64,000 nucleotides of DNA from an uncultured Aquimarina sp. (GCA_947498785.1 CANMLS010000031.1:1-64000), one strand, 5' to 3'. Positions 30,157 through 39,465 are shown, counted from the stretch's first letter. Program-made: numbers and translations. The notes: a model not told the origin generated them from the letters alone.

Positions 30157-30852
30157 ATGAAAAAAATAGAGATAGGAGTTATAGATGATCAAACTCTATT
30201 TAGAAAAGGGTTGGTTCAAATTTTGGATAATAATGAGAATTATGAAGTAATATTTGAAGCAGAAAATAAAATAACCACTCTAAAAATATTAGAAACTCAA
30301 TTACCAGAAATAATTATTATAGATTTAAAAATAGCACCTGAAAAAGAAACTCTTCTTATTGAAATTATCAGGAAAAAATATCCTAATATTAAAATTATTG
30401 TGCTTACAACATTTTATAACACCTCTTTTATTAATTTAATGACAAGAATAGGAATAAATGCATTTCTTTCGAAACAAATTAATAATGATGAACTGTATCA
30501 CGCTATTAATACAGTTCATGAAAAACGAATATACCCTACAGAGCCTTATAAAGATATCATATTATATTCTGAAGGAGCAGACGTGAAAGCATTACATTCT
30601 AAATTTTTGGTACGAGAAAAATTATCAAAACGTGAATTAGAAATACTAAATCTAATATGTCATGAGTACACAAATCATGAAATTTCAAAAAAATTATTTC
30701 TAAGTATTAGAACTGTAGAAGGGCACCGTAATAATTTACTTTCTAAAACAGGATCCAAAAACACAGTAGGTCTGGTATTATACGCCTTAATTTATAAACT
30801 AGTAGTTATAGACTATAAATTATTACAAATCTCGATGCAAACTCCTTTTTAA
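30157..30852 (+). CDS. NarL/FixJ-type response regulator
   Basis: About 231 residues from the ATG at 30157; the frame is open from a GTG at 30121, but the protein fold begins MKKIEIGVIDDQ right after 30157, so that start is preferred. The receiver has acidic residues D10/D11 and phosphoacceptor D56 in IIIIDLKI, the Thr in LTTFYN and Lys in LSKQI. The C-terminal LuxR-type helix-turn-helix is LSKRELEILNLICHEYTNHEISKKLFLS with RTVEGHR (quoted in parts). It points away from the minus-strand kinase operon and toward the plus-strand eCIS genes about 280 bases downstream. It is a plausible transcriptional controller of that operon. Confidence 0.88.
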   Translation: MKKIEIGVIDDQTLFRKGLVQILDNNENYEVIFEAENKITTLKILETQLPEIIIIDLKIAPEKETLLIEIIRKKYPNIKIIVLTTFYNTSFINLMTRIGINAFLSKQINNDELYHAINTVHEKRIYPTEPYKDIILYSEGADVKALHSKFLVREKLSKRELEILNLICHEYTNHEISKKLFLSIRTVEGHRNNLLSKTGSKNTVGLVLYALIYKLVVIDYKLLQISMQTPF

Positions 30853-31128
30853 AAAACACTTCTTTTTTTACTTGAATATTTTAAAGTCAGAAATCATATC
30901 ATTACTTCGTAATGCTACTATCAAACTCAAAAAAAAAAGTAGCTGTATAAGCAAAAAAATCATTTTTTGATCAAATGAAAACATTCAAGATGGGTTCATC
31001 ATATATTTTGTGACTCCATAATGATATAAATGTAGAAGTACGTTATTTACAAAACCACGTATCTGTACCCTTTCTCACTCCTTTATCTACCAGTAGTTTT
31101 GACTCTATAATCATAAAATAGTAGTCTT

Positions 31129-31515
31129 ATGCCAAACATAGCATGTACAAGTGCACAATTAACTTGCACTTTTGGAGCAGCACCTGCTGTATTGAATATT
31201 TTACCGATAAAACGAGTAACCACTTCTAATTTACCTGCGGGGACTATTATGGATAATATCCCATTAGTAAATATTATGCCTTTTGCGATGTGTAGCTCTT
31301 TGGCTAATCCAACAGTAGCAGCAGCTACAGCAGCAGCATTAGGAGTTCTAACACCAATGCCTTGCATTCCGGTAACAACAGCTCCATGGATTCCAGGAAA
31401 ACCTACCATTTTGATTGGCAATACACCTGCTATTGATAACACATGTAAATGTATGTGTGCCTGGGGAGGTTGTATTCAGTTTTTAACAGCAGGACAATAC
31501 ACTGTTAGTGATTAG
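31129..31515 (+). CDS. DUF4280 PAAR-like tip protein
   Basis: 128 residues, the full length of the DUF4280/PAAR-like family. Family features: N-terminal CTFGAAPAVLNILP, then AGTIMDN, SLANPTVAAATAAALG, the Pro-rich VLTPMPCIPV, WIPGKP and the Cys-rich NTCKCMCAWGGCIQF. It caps the spike in T6SS and Afp-like systems (Pvc10/Alg10 role) and may carry cargo or bind metal through its Cys cluster. It is the first gene of the plus-strand injector set. Confidence 0.85.
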   Translation: MPNIACTSAQLTCTFGAAPAVLNILPIKRVTTSNLPAGTIMDNIPLVNIMPFAMCSSLANPTVAAATAAALGVLTPMPCIPVTTAPWIPGKPTILIGNTPAIDNTCKCMCAWGGCIQFLTAGQYTVSD

Positions 31516-31634
31516 TACCTATTTCTCCAAAACAGGTAAAAAGTCCCTTATATACAACCTTATTTTAAGGCAATTTTGGAAAAGTAAAATACAATTTTAA
31601 AACGCTGAATCAAACATTAATACCACACAAGTTT

Positions 31635-32204
31635 ATGATTTCATTAGCATTACATACTATTCATAACAATCTAAACAAACATCTAAAAGAAGTACTTCAA
31701 CTGCAAAAAGAAACCGTGGTAATGCATACGCTTTCCGAAGGAAAAAACAATTCATTAGATGCTAATAACCTTGCGTTTACAGTGGTAAATATAGAAGTAG
31801 AAAACAATCGAACTACAAATTCTCCCTATTTAAAACAAAGTGGAGGTATAATAAAACAATATCCACCGATCAATTTAAATGTCTATATACTCATTAGTTC
31901 TTGTTTCAAAACAGAACAATACTTAGAAGGATTGCATTGGTTATCAGAAGCGATTAGTTTTTTTCAAAATAAACCAGTTTTTGATTCTAGGAATACACCC
32001 GATCTCTCTCCAGAAATTGAAAAATTAACAATGGAATTGGTAAATGTGGATATCCAGCAACAAGGACACTTTTGGGCAGCATTATCCAGTAAATATATGC
32101 CTTCTGTTATCTATAAAATGAAACAAGTAAGTATAACAGAAAACAAAATGAAAGCCATTTTGCCAATGATTCAGAAAGCAATACCTAATCTAATTAAAAA
32201 ATAA
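31635..32204 (+). CDS. eCIS cap protein, DUF4255 family (Pvc16-like)
   Basis: 189 residues of the DUF4255 family. Visible family pattern: N-terminal amphipathic helix ISLALHTIHNNLNKHL, the strand-rich segment LAFTVVNIEVENN, PPINLNVYILISSCF, the YLEGLHWLSEAISFFQ helix and LVNVDIQQQGHFWAALSSKYMPSVIYKMK. In PVC and AlgoCIS, Pvc16-type proteins form the cap that ends the sheath and tube distally. The next gene starts 2 bases after the stop. Confidence 0.85.
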   Translation: MISLALHTIHNNLNKHLKEVLQLQKETVVMHTLSEGKNNSLDANNLAFTVVNIEVENNRTTNSPYLKQSGGIIKQYPPINLNVYILISSCFKTEQYLEGLHWLSEAISFFQNKPVFDSRNTPDLSPEIEKLTMELVNVDIQQQGHFWAALSSKYMPSVIYKMKQVSITENKMKAILPMIQKAIPNLIKK

Positions 32205-32206
32205 CC

Positions 32207-33175
32207 ATGGATGCCTTACATTTAATAGGAAAAATAACCTGCCATCAAAATTACGCCAATCGTTCTACCAAGGGATTTAGATTAGTACCAACAAACCACA
32301 CACGGTCTCTTTTTCAAAAAGAAGAATTGTGGCTACGTCAAACAGAAGCAACCATAGAAATTTATAGCAAAAAGATAAAACCATATAATACTGATGCGCT
32401 CACGTTTATCTTTTGGATTCAAGTTACAGATCCACAATTTTATAATTATATCCAATTACCCAAAACACTGATCAACCATGATCATATGCTGTGTTTTGTG
32501 AATGAAAAAGAAGAAGAGTCTTTTATTCCTAAAAAAGAACTTATAAAAAATATACAACGAAAATTACAAATAGTTGTATTTGATGAAACGGTTGTAAAAG
32601 ATGAACTGATTAAAGTTTTTGACAGCAATGGCCATATGGTATATGAAGAGGTTGTAATAACAGGTACAAAAAGCACAGTTTTAGATTTAACCAGCGAAGA
32701 AGATGGTTTATATACGTGGACATTTAATGGATTTTCGGACACTTTTTTTCTAACTGATAAAAACCTTGATCACATCATAGGAGTATGTATGTTTCAATTA
32801 AAATCAGAACAAGTACATCAAATTCATATACAATTTGAAACCAAAAAGACGTATTGGGAATATCTGATTATTTCTAAAAAAGAAATCACAGAAGAAACCT
32901 ATTCTATTATTGATAATGATGATACATACACTTTTACTTGTCAAGGAAAAGTAACAATCATGGGAGTAGATACGATGAGTTATTTATCCGATCAAAAGAT
33001 ACCCTATAAAGAACATCCAGAAACACGATTTAAACTAGTGTTAAATGCAAAAAATAACACGCCTTATCTCTCATTAGAAGATCGAATATTACCCAATGCC
33101 AGTCCAGAAAATATAAAAATTCACAGTACATCAGAAGTACCAGAATTCAAAACACAAACAATAGTATATATATAA
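32207..33175 (+). CDS. Probable second eCIS cap/adaptor protein
   Basis: 322 residues, beta-rich, with no signal peptide or membrane segment. It contains two repeating beta-sandwich-like parts (about residues 10-130 and 150-320). No named domain is recognised from sequence. Its position, between the DUF4255 cap gene and the sheath gene, is where many Bacteroidota eCIS clusters encode a second cap protein. That role is inferred from gene order only. The start follows the preceding stop by 2 bases, so the pair is co-translated. Confidence 0.6.
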   Translation: MDALHLIGKITCHQNYANRSTKGFRLVPTNHTRSLFQKEELWLRQTEATIEIYSKKIKPYNTDALTFIFWIQVTDPQFYNYIQLPKTLINHDHMLCFVNEKEEESFIPKKELIKNIQRKLQIVVFDETVVKDELIKVFDSNGHMVYEEVVITGTKSTVLDLTSEEDGLYTWTFNGFSDTFFLTDKNLDHIIGVCMFQLKSEQVHQIHIQFETKKTYWEYLIISKKEITEETYSIIDNDDTYTFTCQGKVTIMGVDTMSYLSDQKIPYKEHPETRFKLVLNAKNNTPYLSLEDRILPNASPENIKIHSTSEVPEFKTQTIVYI

Positions 33176-33195
33176 ATTTTTAATACCTAAATATT

Positions 33196-34746
33196 ATGAG
33201 TCTTACATTAAAAACACCTGGTGTTTACATCGAGGAAAAGAACGCCTTTTCCAATTCAGTAGTGGCTGTAGAAACTGCTATACCAGCATTTATCGGTTAT
33301 ACAGAAAATGCCACATTTAAAGGGAAATCCCTTTTAAACAAACCTATTAGAGTGGATTCTTTGTTAGAATTCGAGAACTTTTTTGGCCTGGGAGCCCATA
33401 CCATTTATGATGTGGCGACCATAGATCCTGATCAGGAAGACGCTCCGCCAACCGATTTAATTATGCTAGACAAGCATTTAAGTCTTTCTCCACGACCCGG
33501 TACATTGTTTTATATGTATGAATCGGTAAAACTCTTTTACCAAAATGGTGGAGCCAGTTGTTATGTGATTGCGGTAGGTACCTATGGAGGAGAGACTGTA
33601 AAACCTGATTTTTCTACCGATCCTTTTATTAATGGATTACGTCTGCTAGAAAAAGAAGTAGAGCCAACAATGGTAGTGATCCCAGACGCATTATTGTTTA
33701 CAGATGATAATGGAGCTAATTGCTATTCTTTACAACAAGAAATGCTAAACCATTGCGGAACATTAAAAAGTCGCGTAGCTATTTTGGATGTTTTTAATGG
33801 AGACAAAGGGTTAGATGATCAGACGTATAACCCCATTAATTCATTTAGAGATGCTGTAAGTTCTGAGTTTTTAAGCTACGGTTCTGCATATTACCCTTGG
33901 TTAAAAACTACCGTAGTAAAGCCTACTGAGTTGAGTTATAAAAACCTATCAGAAGATGGTGTTAAGTTATTACAAAAACTATTAATAGAAAGTATTTCGG
34001 GCTTAAAAGAAAAAGAGATCGAAGCAATGATACCTTACATCAAAGCGTTAACGGGAGAAATTGAAGAAGAAAGTGATGTGCCTAGCGATCCAGATACGCT
34101 TAATTATATCATGAATAACACCTTTCCTGCCTATAAATCAGTAATGCTAGCAGTGCTAGAAAAGAAAAACCTATTACCACCTTCTGGGGCTATGTCAGGA
34201 ATCTTTACTCGAGTTGATAATGCACATGGAGTATGGAAAGCACCTGCTAATGTAGCTGTAAATAGTGTGGTTGGCCCTGCAGTACATATCGATCATAATC
34301 AACAACAAGATTTAAATGCTCCTATTTTAGGAAAAGCCGTTTGTGCAATTCGTCCTTTTGTAGGACTAGGAACTATGGTTTGGGGAGCGAGAACATTAGA
34401 TGCCAATAGTTTGGATTGGAGATATATTAATGTACGTCGTACGATGATCATGATAGAGCAATCGGTAAAATTTGCGGCCAATGCGTATGTGTTTGAACCT
34501 AATGTAAAAAACACATGGGTAGCTATCAATAGTATAATCAGTAGTTTCTTAACCAATTTATGGAAACAAGGCGCTTTGGCAGGATCATCTCCAGAAGAAG
34601 CTTTTGAAGTTGCTGTAGGATTAGGATCGACGATGTCACCAACTGATATTCTAGAAGGAATTATGAATATAAGCGTTAAAGTAGCGATCTCCAGACCTGC
34701 AGAATTTATTGTAATCACGTTCCAACAACAAATGCAAAAATCATAA
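33196..34746 (+). CDS. Contractile sheath protein
   Basis: 516 residues, the tail-sheath family. Hallmarks are the N-terminus LKTPGVYIEEKNAF, AIPAFIGYTENA, the middle GGASCYVIAVGTYGG, and the C-terminal domain with GKAVCAIRPFVGLGTMVWGARTLD and WRYINVRRTMIMIEQSVK (quoted in parts). It forms the contractile outer tube that drives the inner tube into a target cell. A single sheath gene is present, whereas PVC and Afp have three paralogues. That matches AlgoCIS-type systems. It stands 20 bases after the cap gene, and a 268-base gap separates it from the tube genes. Confidence 0.93.
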   Translation: MSLTLKTPGVYIEEKNAFSNSVVAVETAIPAFIGYTENATFKGKSLLNKPIRVDSLLEFENFFGLGAHTIYDVATIDPDQEDAPPTDLIMLDKHLSLSPRPGTLFYMYESVKLFYQNGGASCYVIAVGTYGGETVKPDFSTDPFINGLRLLEKEVEPTMVVIPDALLFTDDNGANCYSLQQEMLNHCGTLKSRVAILDVFNGDKGLDDQTYNPINSFRDAVSSEFLSYGSAYYPWLKTTVVKPTELSYKNLSEDGVKLLQKLLIESISGLKEKEIEAMIPYIKALTGEIEEESDVPSDPDTLNYIMNNTFPAYKSVMLAVLEKKNLLPPSGAMSGIFTRVDNAHGVWKAPANVAVNSVVGPAVHIDHNQQQDLNAPILGKAVCAIRPFVGLGTMVWGARTLDANSLDWRYINVRRTMIMIEQSVKFAANAYVFEPNVKNTWVAINSIISSFLTNLWKQGALAGSSPEEAFEVAVGLGSTMSPTDILEGIMNISVKVAISRPAEFIVITFQQQMQKS

Positions 34747-35014
34747 GTAGGTTTTCAATACAATTTTTATAAGGGTCACGATATACTGTTCTATAGCAGC
34801 ACAAGCTCTTTTGTTTCATTCTGTTGTGTAACACACTCGACCTTACAAAAATTATCACTTAGAGTGATTTTGATACTATGATAAGTTCAATATAGGAACT
34901 AGAAATGGTATCAAGTAGATAAACCTCGTTGTAAAACTGCATAAATAAAAAGGGAAATACTTCCCAATATGAATAACAATTAAAAATAAATAATAATTAT
35001 AAAAAATAAGAATC

Positions 35015-35476
35015 ATGGCAGAAGATGGATCAGTACAAAGTCAGAACATATGGCCAATTAGTAACTTTTATTTTAGTGTCGATATTGGTGATCAAAAGGA
35101 CCTTGCTTTTCAGGAGGTCAATGGATTAGATGTAGAATCCAAAGTTATAGAATATAGACATGGCAACAGCCCACAATTTTCAACGATCAAAATGCCGGGG
35201 ATGTTCTCTTCGGGAAATGTCACCCTTAAAAAAGGTGTATTTGTAAAAGACAATAAGTTTTGGGATTGGTTCAATTCTATAAAAATGAATACCATAAAAA
35301 GAGAAACGGTAGTCATTAAACTATTGGATGAAGCAGGAGCACCTACAATGACATGGACCTTAAACAATGCATTTCCTACCAAAATCTCTGGAGTTGATCT
35401 TAAATCAGAAGGGGGAGAAGTAGCGGTAGAGAGTTTAGAAATTGCTCACGAAGGTATAGTTATCGCTAATGAGTAA
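35015..35476 (+). CDS. Inner tube protein 1 (gp19/Hcp-like)
   Basis: 153 residues, phage T4 gp19-type tail-tube family. It opens with NIWPISNFYFSVDIG and contains FQEVNGLDVESKVIEYRHG, the conserved VTLKKGVFV and W-rich TWTLNNAFPTKISGVDL, ending with beta strands EVAVESLEIAHEGI. It polymerises into the inner tube through which cargo passes. The stop codon overlaps the next tube gene by 8 bases. The long upstream gap and a hairpin at 34850-34864 may reflect separate transcription of the abundant tube subunits. Confidence 0.92.
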   Translation: MAEDGSVQSQNIWPISNFYFSVDIGDQKDLAFQEVNGLDVESKVIEYRHGNSPQFSTIKMPGMFSSGNVTLKKGVFVKDNKFWDWFNSIKMNTIKRETVVIKLLDEAGAPTMTWTLNNAFPTKISGVDLKSEGGEVAVESLEIAHEGIVIANE

Positions 35477-35930
35477 TCCACAAAAAAACCTATATCCACC
35501 TGTAGCTTTCTATTTTAGGCTACAAATCCTGGGGTCGCAAGACCCCTTGGATTATGGGTTTCAGGAAATATCGGGTATCAAAACCACGATAGATACAGAA
35601 GAGGTGACAGAAGGTGGCGAAAATCGATTTAAACATCAACTACCTATAAAAACAAGCTATAGTCCTTTGGTATTAAAACGAGGGATGGCACTATATAAAA
35701 GTGTATTAACCACCTGGTGTGATGATACGATGGAGTTTAGTATCGATAAACCTATCACGACCTACGATCTATTAGTTTCCTTACTTAATGAAAAAGGAGA
35801 ACCAGCCTTATCCTGGAAATTTATCAATGCATATCCCACAAGTTGGGAAGCTTCTAATTTTAATGCAGAAGATAGCAGTGTTTCGTTTGAAACCATTACA
35901 CTGAATTATAATTATTATGTGATGGTGTAG
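35469..35930 (+). CDS. Inner tube protein 2 (Pvc5-like)
   Basis: 153 residues, the same length and fold as the first tube protein but diverged: opening NLYPPVAFYFRLQIL, FQEISGIKTTIDTEEVTEGG, LVLKRGMALY, LSWKFINAYPTSWEASNF, ending TITLNYNYYVMV. In PVC, Pvc5 forms the bottom tube ring that docks to the baseplate, while Pvc1 builds the shaft. By this analogy the second gene is the adaptor ring. Overlap with the preceding gene indicates translational coupling. Confidence 0.9.
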   Translation: MSNPQKNLYPPVAFYFRLQILGSQDPLDYGFQEISGIKTTIDTEEVTEGGENRFKHQLPIKTSYSPLVLKRGMALYKSVLTTWCDDTMEFSIDKPITTYDLLVSLLNEKGEPALSWKFINAYPTSWEASNFNAEDSSVSFETITLNYNYYVMV

Positions 35931-36083
35931 ATAGAAGATTAATAGAACATTAGACTGTCGGATCGAGTGATTAATTTGAAGTTAAAAATAAATTATATCG
36001 AGATCATTATGTAAAAGGAAGACATTATATATAATTATATAGCTCCTGTTTTAGGCTATAAAATGATTTAAAAAATTTGAGAT

Positions 36084-36218
36084 ATGCATGAACAAATAGA
36101 GAAACCAAAAGAAAATAAAAGTAGAGCGGTTGCTAATGCTGTTACTCAGAAGAAAAGTAAAGAAAAACAAGAATTTGGATTTTTGAGATATGAATTTCTT
36201 AGGCGATATTTTGAATAG
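36084..36218 (+). CDS. Leader-only ORF of eCIS cargo family
   Basis: 44 residues. The first 33 residues (MHEQIEKPKENKSRAVANAV then TQKKSKEKQEFGF) match the shared N-terminus of the four larger cargo-like proteins in the locus, at both protein and DNA level. After the FGF motif the similarity ends, and the frame stops 11 residues later. The remaining sequence GGATTTTTGAGATATG resembles the 5' untranslated region of the other cassettes, so this is probably a truncated cargo gene left by recombination between two cassettes. It may still be made, as its upstream sequence is conserved. Confidence 0.6.
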   Translation: MHEQIEKPKENKSRAVANAVTQKKSKEKQEFGFLRYEFLRRYFE

Positions 36219-36256
36219 ATGGGATGTTATTGAGGAAAAATTAAAAAGTTTGAAAT

Positions 36257-36964
36257 ATGTATGAACAAATAGAAAAGCCAAAAGAAAATAAAAGTAAAAC
36301 AGTCGCTAATTCGGTCGCTCAGAAGAGAAGTAATGTAACACAAGGTTTTGGATTTGTAGATAGTTCAAACAAATTCAGGTTTTCAGTTCTACAAACTAGA
36401 TCAGAAAATACATCAAGGAGTATATCTCATAGTGAAATTGATACGGGACTACAATTAGTTACACATGCTAAAGAACAACTCAAGATACAAACTTCAGAAT
36501 CTTTTAAAGGAGGAGATGTAGCTCAACTAGTGGATGAAGATGGAACTGAAGATATGCAAGATGCTATAAAGAGAATTGGAGAAAATATATTAGGTAGTAC
36601 ATTATCAGTGCTTTCGACTTTAATAGGAAAATCATCGGCATGGAAAATGGTGATAAGTGCATTTATCGCTGGAGCCTGGAAAGATATATTTGGTTTAATA
36701 GATGCTAGGCGATTATGGAAATACGGTGACAATACTGATAAGACTCTGCTTGTATCTGGGTACTTACTAAAGTATTTAGCTCTTGTAATTATTACTTATG
36801 AAGGAACAGAAACCGAAGAAAAAATAGGACATACAAGTCCCAAACTTACCTTAGCCTTAACTGTAGGAGCTGGACTTTCTTTGGCCTTAGCAAATGAAAT
36901 AATTACTAGAGCGGAGAACTCAATGAAACAAAAACGGGCAGTAGCATTAGCGAATCTACCTTAA
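36257..36964 (+). CDS. Putative eCIS cargo, hydrophobic C-terminus
   Basis: 235 residues. Leader MYEQIEKPKENKSKTVANSV to FGFVDSS (residues 1-38), then a polar linker to about residue 80, and a distinct C-terminal region with three hydrophobic helices (about 120-145, 165-180 and 195-212). The helices are amphipathic or membrane-inserting in pattern, which would fit a pore-forming or membrane-associated effector. No named toxin domain is recognised. It lies in the eCIS locus right after the tube genes and the leader-only ORF. Toxicity is inference. Confidence 0.6.
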   Translation: MYEQIEKPKENKSKTVANSVAQKRSNVTQGFGFVDSSNKFRFSVLQTRSENTSRSISHSEIDTGLQLVTHAKEQLKIQTSESFKGGDVAQLVDEDGTEDMQDAIKRIGENILGSTLSVLSTLIGKSSAWKMVISAFIAGAWKDIFGLIDARRLWKYGDNTDKTLLVSGYLLKYLALVIITYEGTETEEKIGHTSPKLTLALTVGAGLSLALANEIITRAENSMKQKRAVALANLP

Positions 36965-37364
36965 AAAGAATAAATAAAAATTATTAAAACGTTTTTTAAC
37001 CCTCGCTAACGCTCAAATCCTTTCGGTTGCCATACCTCATAAGAAGCTAGCGATGATTTAGTTCGCTTTATGCATTGAAACTTCATGATGCTGCATTTAA
37101 GTGCAATAAAATATAGCATTTTCTAAGTTTTAGCATAGTACCACTATGGTGAAACTTAAAAATGTAGAGCAACGTTATATTTTGAAACAGTTGGAAACTA
37201 TAATAGATGTTCTAATGTATAAAGTGGGTTTAGATAAGATAATATAACATTATAGTTTTTATGGTATGGTACGCCAATCTGTATGGGTATTCGACTCTGT
37301 CGAGTACTATTAATGAATATTGCAGAAGAATCAAGATCATAAGAAAACCTAAAAGATTTAAGAT
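36965..37364. other. Intergenic region, about 400 bp
   Basis: No gene. It contains a stretch near 37002-37075 (TAACCCTCGCTAACGCTC...) that resembles a weaker copy near 38997-39045, suggesting a dispersed repeat between cargo cassettes. The last 15 bases are the conserved cassette leader (AAAAGATTTAAGATATG). Confidence 0.45.
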
Positions 37365-38966
37365 ATGTATGAACAAATAGAAAAGCCAAAAGAAAATAAA
37401 AGTAGAGCGGTTACTAATTCTATAGCTCAGAAGAAAAATATAGTGAAGCAAGGTTTTGGGTTTGTTGATAATCGGACCGAGGATATAGTGCCGATAAAAT
37501 TACTGAGTTTTGTTAATAATAGTTCAATAGAGAAAAAATTAGGAGATTTTAAAAACTCGGTTAACCCTAATAATCCTATTCAATTAAGAAGCGCCCTTGG
37601 AATGGTTGGTTTAGGTAATATGGCTGGTGATGGTAATTTATACAATATTGCAGGAAATGTTAATCTTCCACAAGGAACCATATTTACTGAAAATTTACCA
37701 GCTGCTACGGATACTGACCAAGCAATAGATCGCTATATTGTAAGAGCTACAGCAATTGGAAGAGTTATGTCAACTCATGAATTCTTAGATAAAAATTCGC
37801 AACCTCCTAATATACCTAATGTAGCAAATTTTATGAATGCAGCTCATGTATTTCATGCTAATTTTGAAAATTGGGCTCGGCTTGCTCCTGGTACATCTCA
37901 CGCAATGGGTCGTCCAGCAGCTTTAATAATGCGTGATAATCTTGTGAGAAATGTAAGAAATAATTCTAGGAATAATGCTAATATTGGTCTCATTGACCCA
38001 TTTATTACTCGAATAACTATTCCACAAACAGGTGCTGGTAATTGGGTATTCGAAACTAACTGGTCAGAAGCCGCTAACAGCTACATAACCAGAGTAAGAG
38101 TTGGTAGTAAAAATTTGACGGGAAGAATAAGAGATGCGGGAAATTATAATGCTGTGAGAGATTTAAAACCGTATGCCCAACAATTCGAATACTCTTCAGC
38201 ACATGACATTGGTACAAATAAAAATGTTGGAGAGCAAATTGATGGATTAAAAGCTCCTAATTATACTAGTTGGGGATCTCCAACTAATGAAGAGAATCAC
38301 GAAGGTTTTGATGCGGTAACTAAACTTGCTGCTGAAGGGGCTCGATTTGTACCAGTTAGAATGATGGGTACTAATCTGAAACAAAATTCTAGGTTCTTCA
38401 CTACAGATATTTTTGGAGTCATTAGATACTTAAGTTTTCAAGAAATGTATGCCAATTGGGGAAACCCACAATGGTTTAATAGACAGTATGGAATTACGAC
38501 TCCAATGGTTATAGCACAAGTCGCAGCACATGGAAACGTTTACAATGGGGAAATTGATTTAGAAGCAGATTTTGATTTAACTAATGATACAAGAGCAATT
38601 AATCAAAGAGCGCAAATAACAGCAAACATTCAAACAATTGTAAACAATATTAATCAATATCAGAGTAAAAGATCAAAATTAATTAAGAAAATTAATAAAA
38701 AGAATAATCAAGGAATACAGCAGCAGATAAGAGGGATAAATAATAGAATTGCTCAAGAAAAACACGAGCTTAAACCTTATAATCAACATTATTCTGATTT
38801 AGTAAAAGATGTTAGTAATCCTGCACCTCCACCAGAGATTGTAATTACTCATCCGATTAGAGATTTTCTAATTCGAGCTGGTGTAACAGGAGCATCCATT
38901 ATTGTTGGAGCTTTTATAACATACAATACTTTGCTTGGGTTGGGTTATTTTTCTGAGGAAGATTAA
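37365..38966 (+). CDS. Putative large eCIS cargo protein
   Basis: 533 residues. Leader MYEQIEKPKENKSRAVTNSI to FGFVDNRTE (1-40), linker to about 78, then an Asn/Gly-rich globular region (about 80-400) with AHVFHANFENWARLAPGTSHAMG and repeated DTDQAIDRY/NYNAVRDLKPY-type motifs, a Lys/Gln-rich coiled coil (about 425-475: YQSKRSKLIKKINKKNNQ), and a C-terminal hydrophobic helix (about 505-525, GASIIVGAFITYNTLLGLGY). The coiled coil plus terminal membrane helix suggests insertion into a target membrane. No known catalytic motif is recognised. It is probably a cargo because of the shared leader. Confidence 0.6.
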   Translation: MYEQIEKPKENKSRAVTNSIAQKKNIVKQGFGFVDNRTEDIVPIKLLSFVNNSSIEKKLGDFKNSVNPNNPIQLRSALGMVGLGNMAGDGNLYNIAGNVNLPQGTIFTENLPAATDTDQAIDRYIVRATAIGRVMSTHEFLDKNSQPPNIPNVANFMNAAHVFHANFENWARLAPGTSHAMGRPAALIMRDNLVRNVRNNSRNNANIGLIDPFITRITIPQTGAGNWVFETNWSEAANSYITRVRVGSKNLTGRIRDAGNYNAVRDLKPYAQQFEYSSAHDIGTNKNVGEQIDGLKAPNYTSWGSPTNEENHEGFDAVTKLAAEGARFVPVRMMGTNLKQNSRFFTTDIFGVIRYLSFQEMYANWGNPQWFNRQYGITTPMVIAQVAAHGNVYNGEIDLEADFDLTNDTRAINQRAQITANIQTIVNNINQYQSKRSKLIKKINKKNNQGIQQQIRGINNRIAQEKHELKPYNQHYSDLVKDVSNPAPPPEIVITHPIRDFLIRAGVTGASIIVGAFITYNTLLGLGYFSEED

Positions 38967-39465
38967 CAAATTAGTCGTTTAATAAAAAACAAATATACTC
39001 CCTGCTAGCACTCTAATCCTTTCTAGGAACTAGCGTTGAATATAACTGAGGTACCTTATAACAGAACCTAAAAGTATTAAAAATCGTTTAATTCTGATTA
39101 TGAGTTCTTTATGTTTTTTATTTAGAATGATTGTATCAAACTAGAAACCACCACGGATTTTCTGGCATAACTCCAGTTGAACTTGATGTTATGCCAGAAA
39201 ATCCAGGATGATATTAAGTAATGCTATAACCAATCTCGGGTTTCTTGAGGCGTTTTTATGTAGAACTGTTGTGTATTTTACTAATATTTGGTCTCAGACA
39301 AGTTCTTTTTTACAAAGCACAGCATAGTAAAAAATGTACCCTGGTAGAGTTTAGCAGAACTATTAAGAACTACTCAAACTACGTTATCCCCAAAAACACG
39401 TAAAACTACTATTTTCTATAACTACTACATCATATACCTTGCTATTATCAAAAAAATAAAAACCA
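38967..39465. other. Intergenic region, about 500 bp, with strong hairpin
   Basis: No gene. It holds a perfect 17-base inverted repeat, 39155-39171 and 39188-39204, with a 16-base loop. The region also carries a repeat-like stretch near 38997-39045. It separates the cargo genes from the Pvc6-like gene and probably contains a terminator or attenuator followed by the promoter of the baseplate/spike operon. Confidence 0.5.
39155..39204. terminator. Perfect 17-bp hairpin, terminator-like
   Basis: GGATTTTCTGGCATAAC and its exact complement flank a 16-base loop. Stem strength is high, but a T-run does not follow directly, so it may be a terminator, attenuator or recombination site. It lies 188 bases after the end of the cargo gene and 261 bases before the next start. 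Confidence 0.5.

Noticed and set aside
31083..31442. Minus-strand open frame over the DUF4280 gene
   Set aside because: The plus strand encodes a full-length DUF4280 domain with family motifs; the minus frame is a shadow.
36051..37451. Minus-strand open frames reading MAFLFVHTYFK-type sequences
   Set aside because: They are the antisense of the conserved cargo leader and its upstream DNA, so their similarity to each other is explained by the plus-strand leader.
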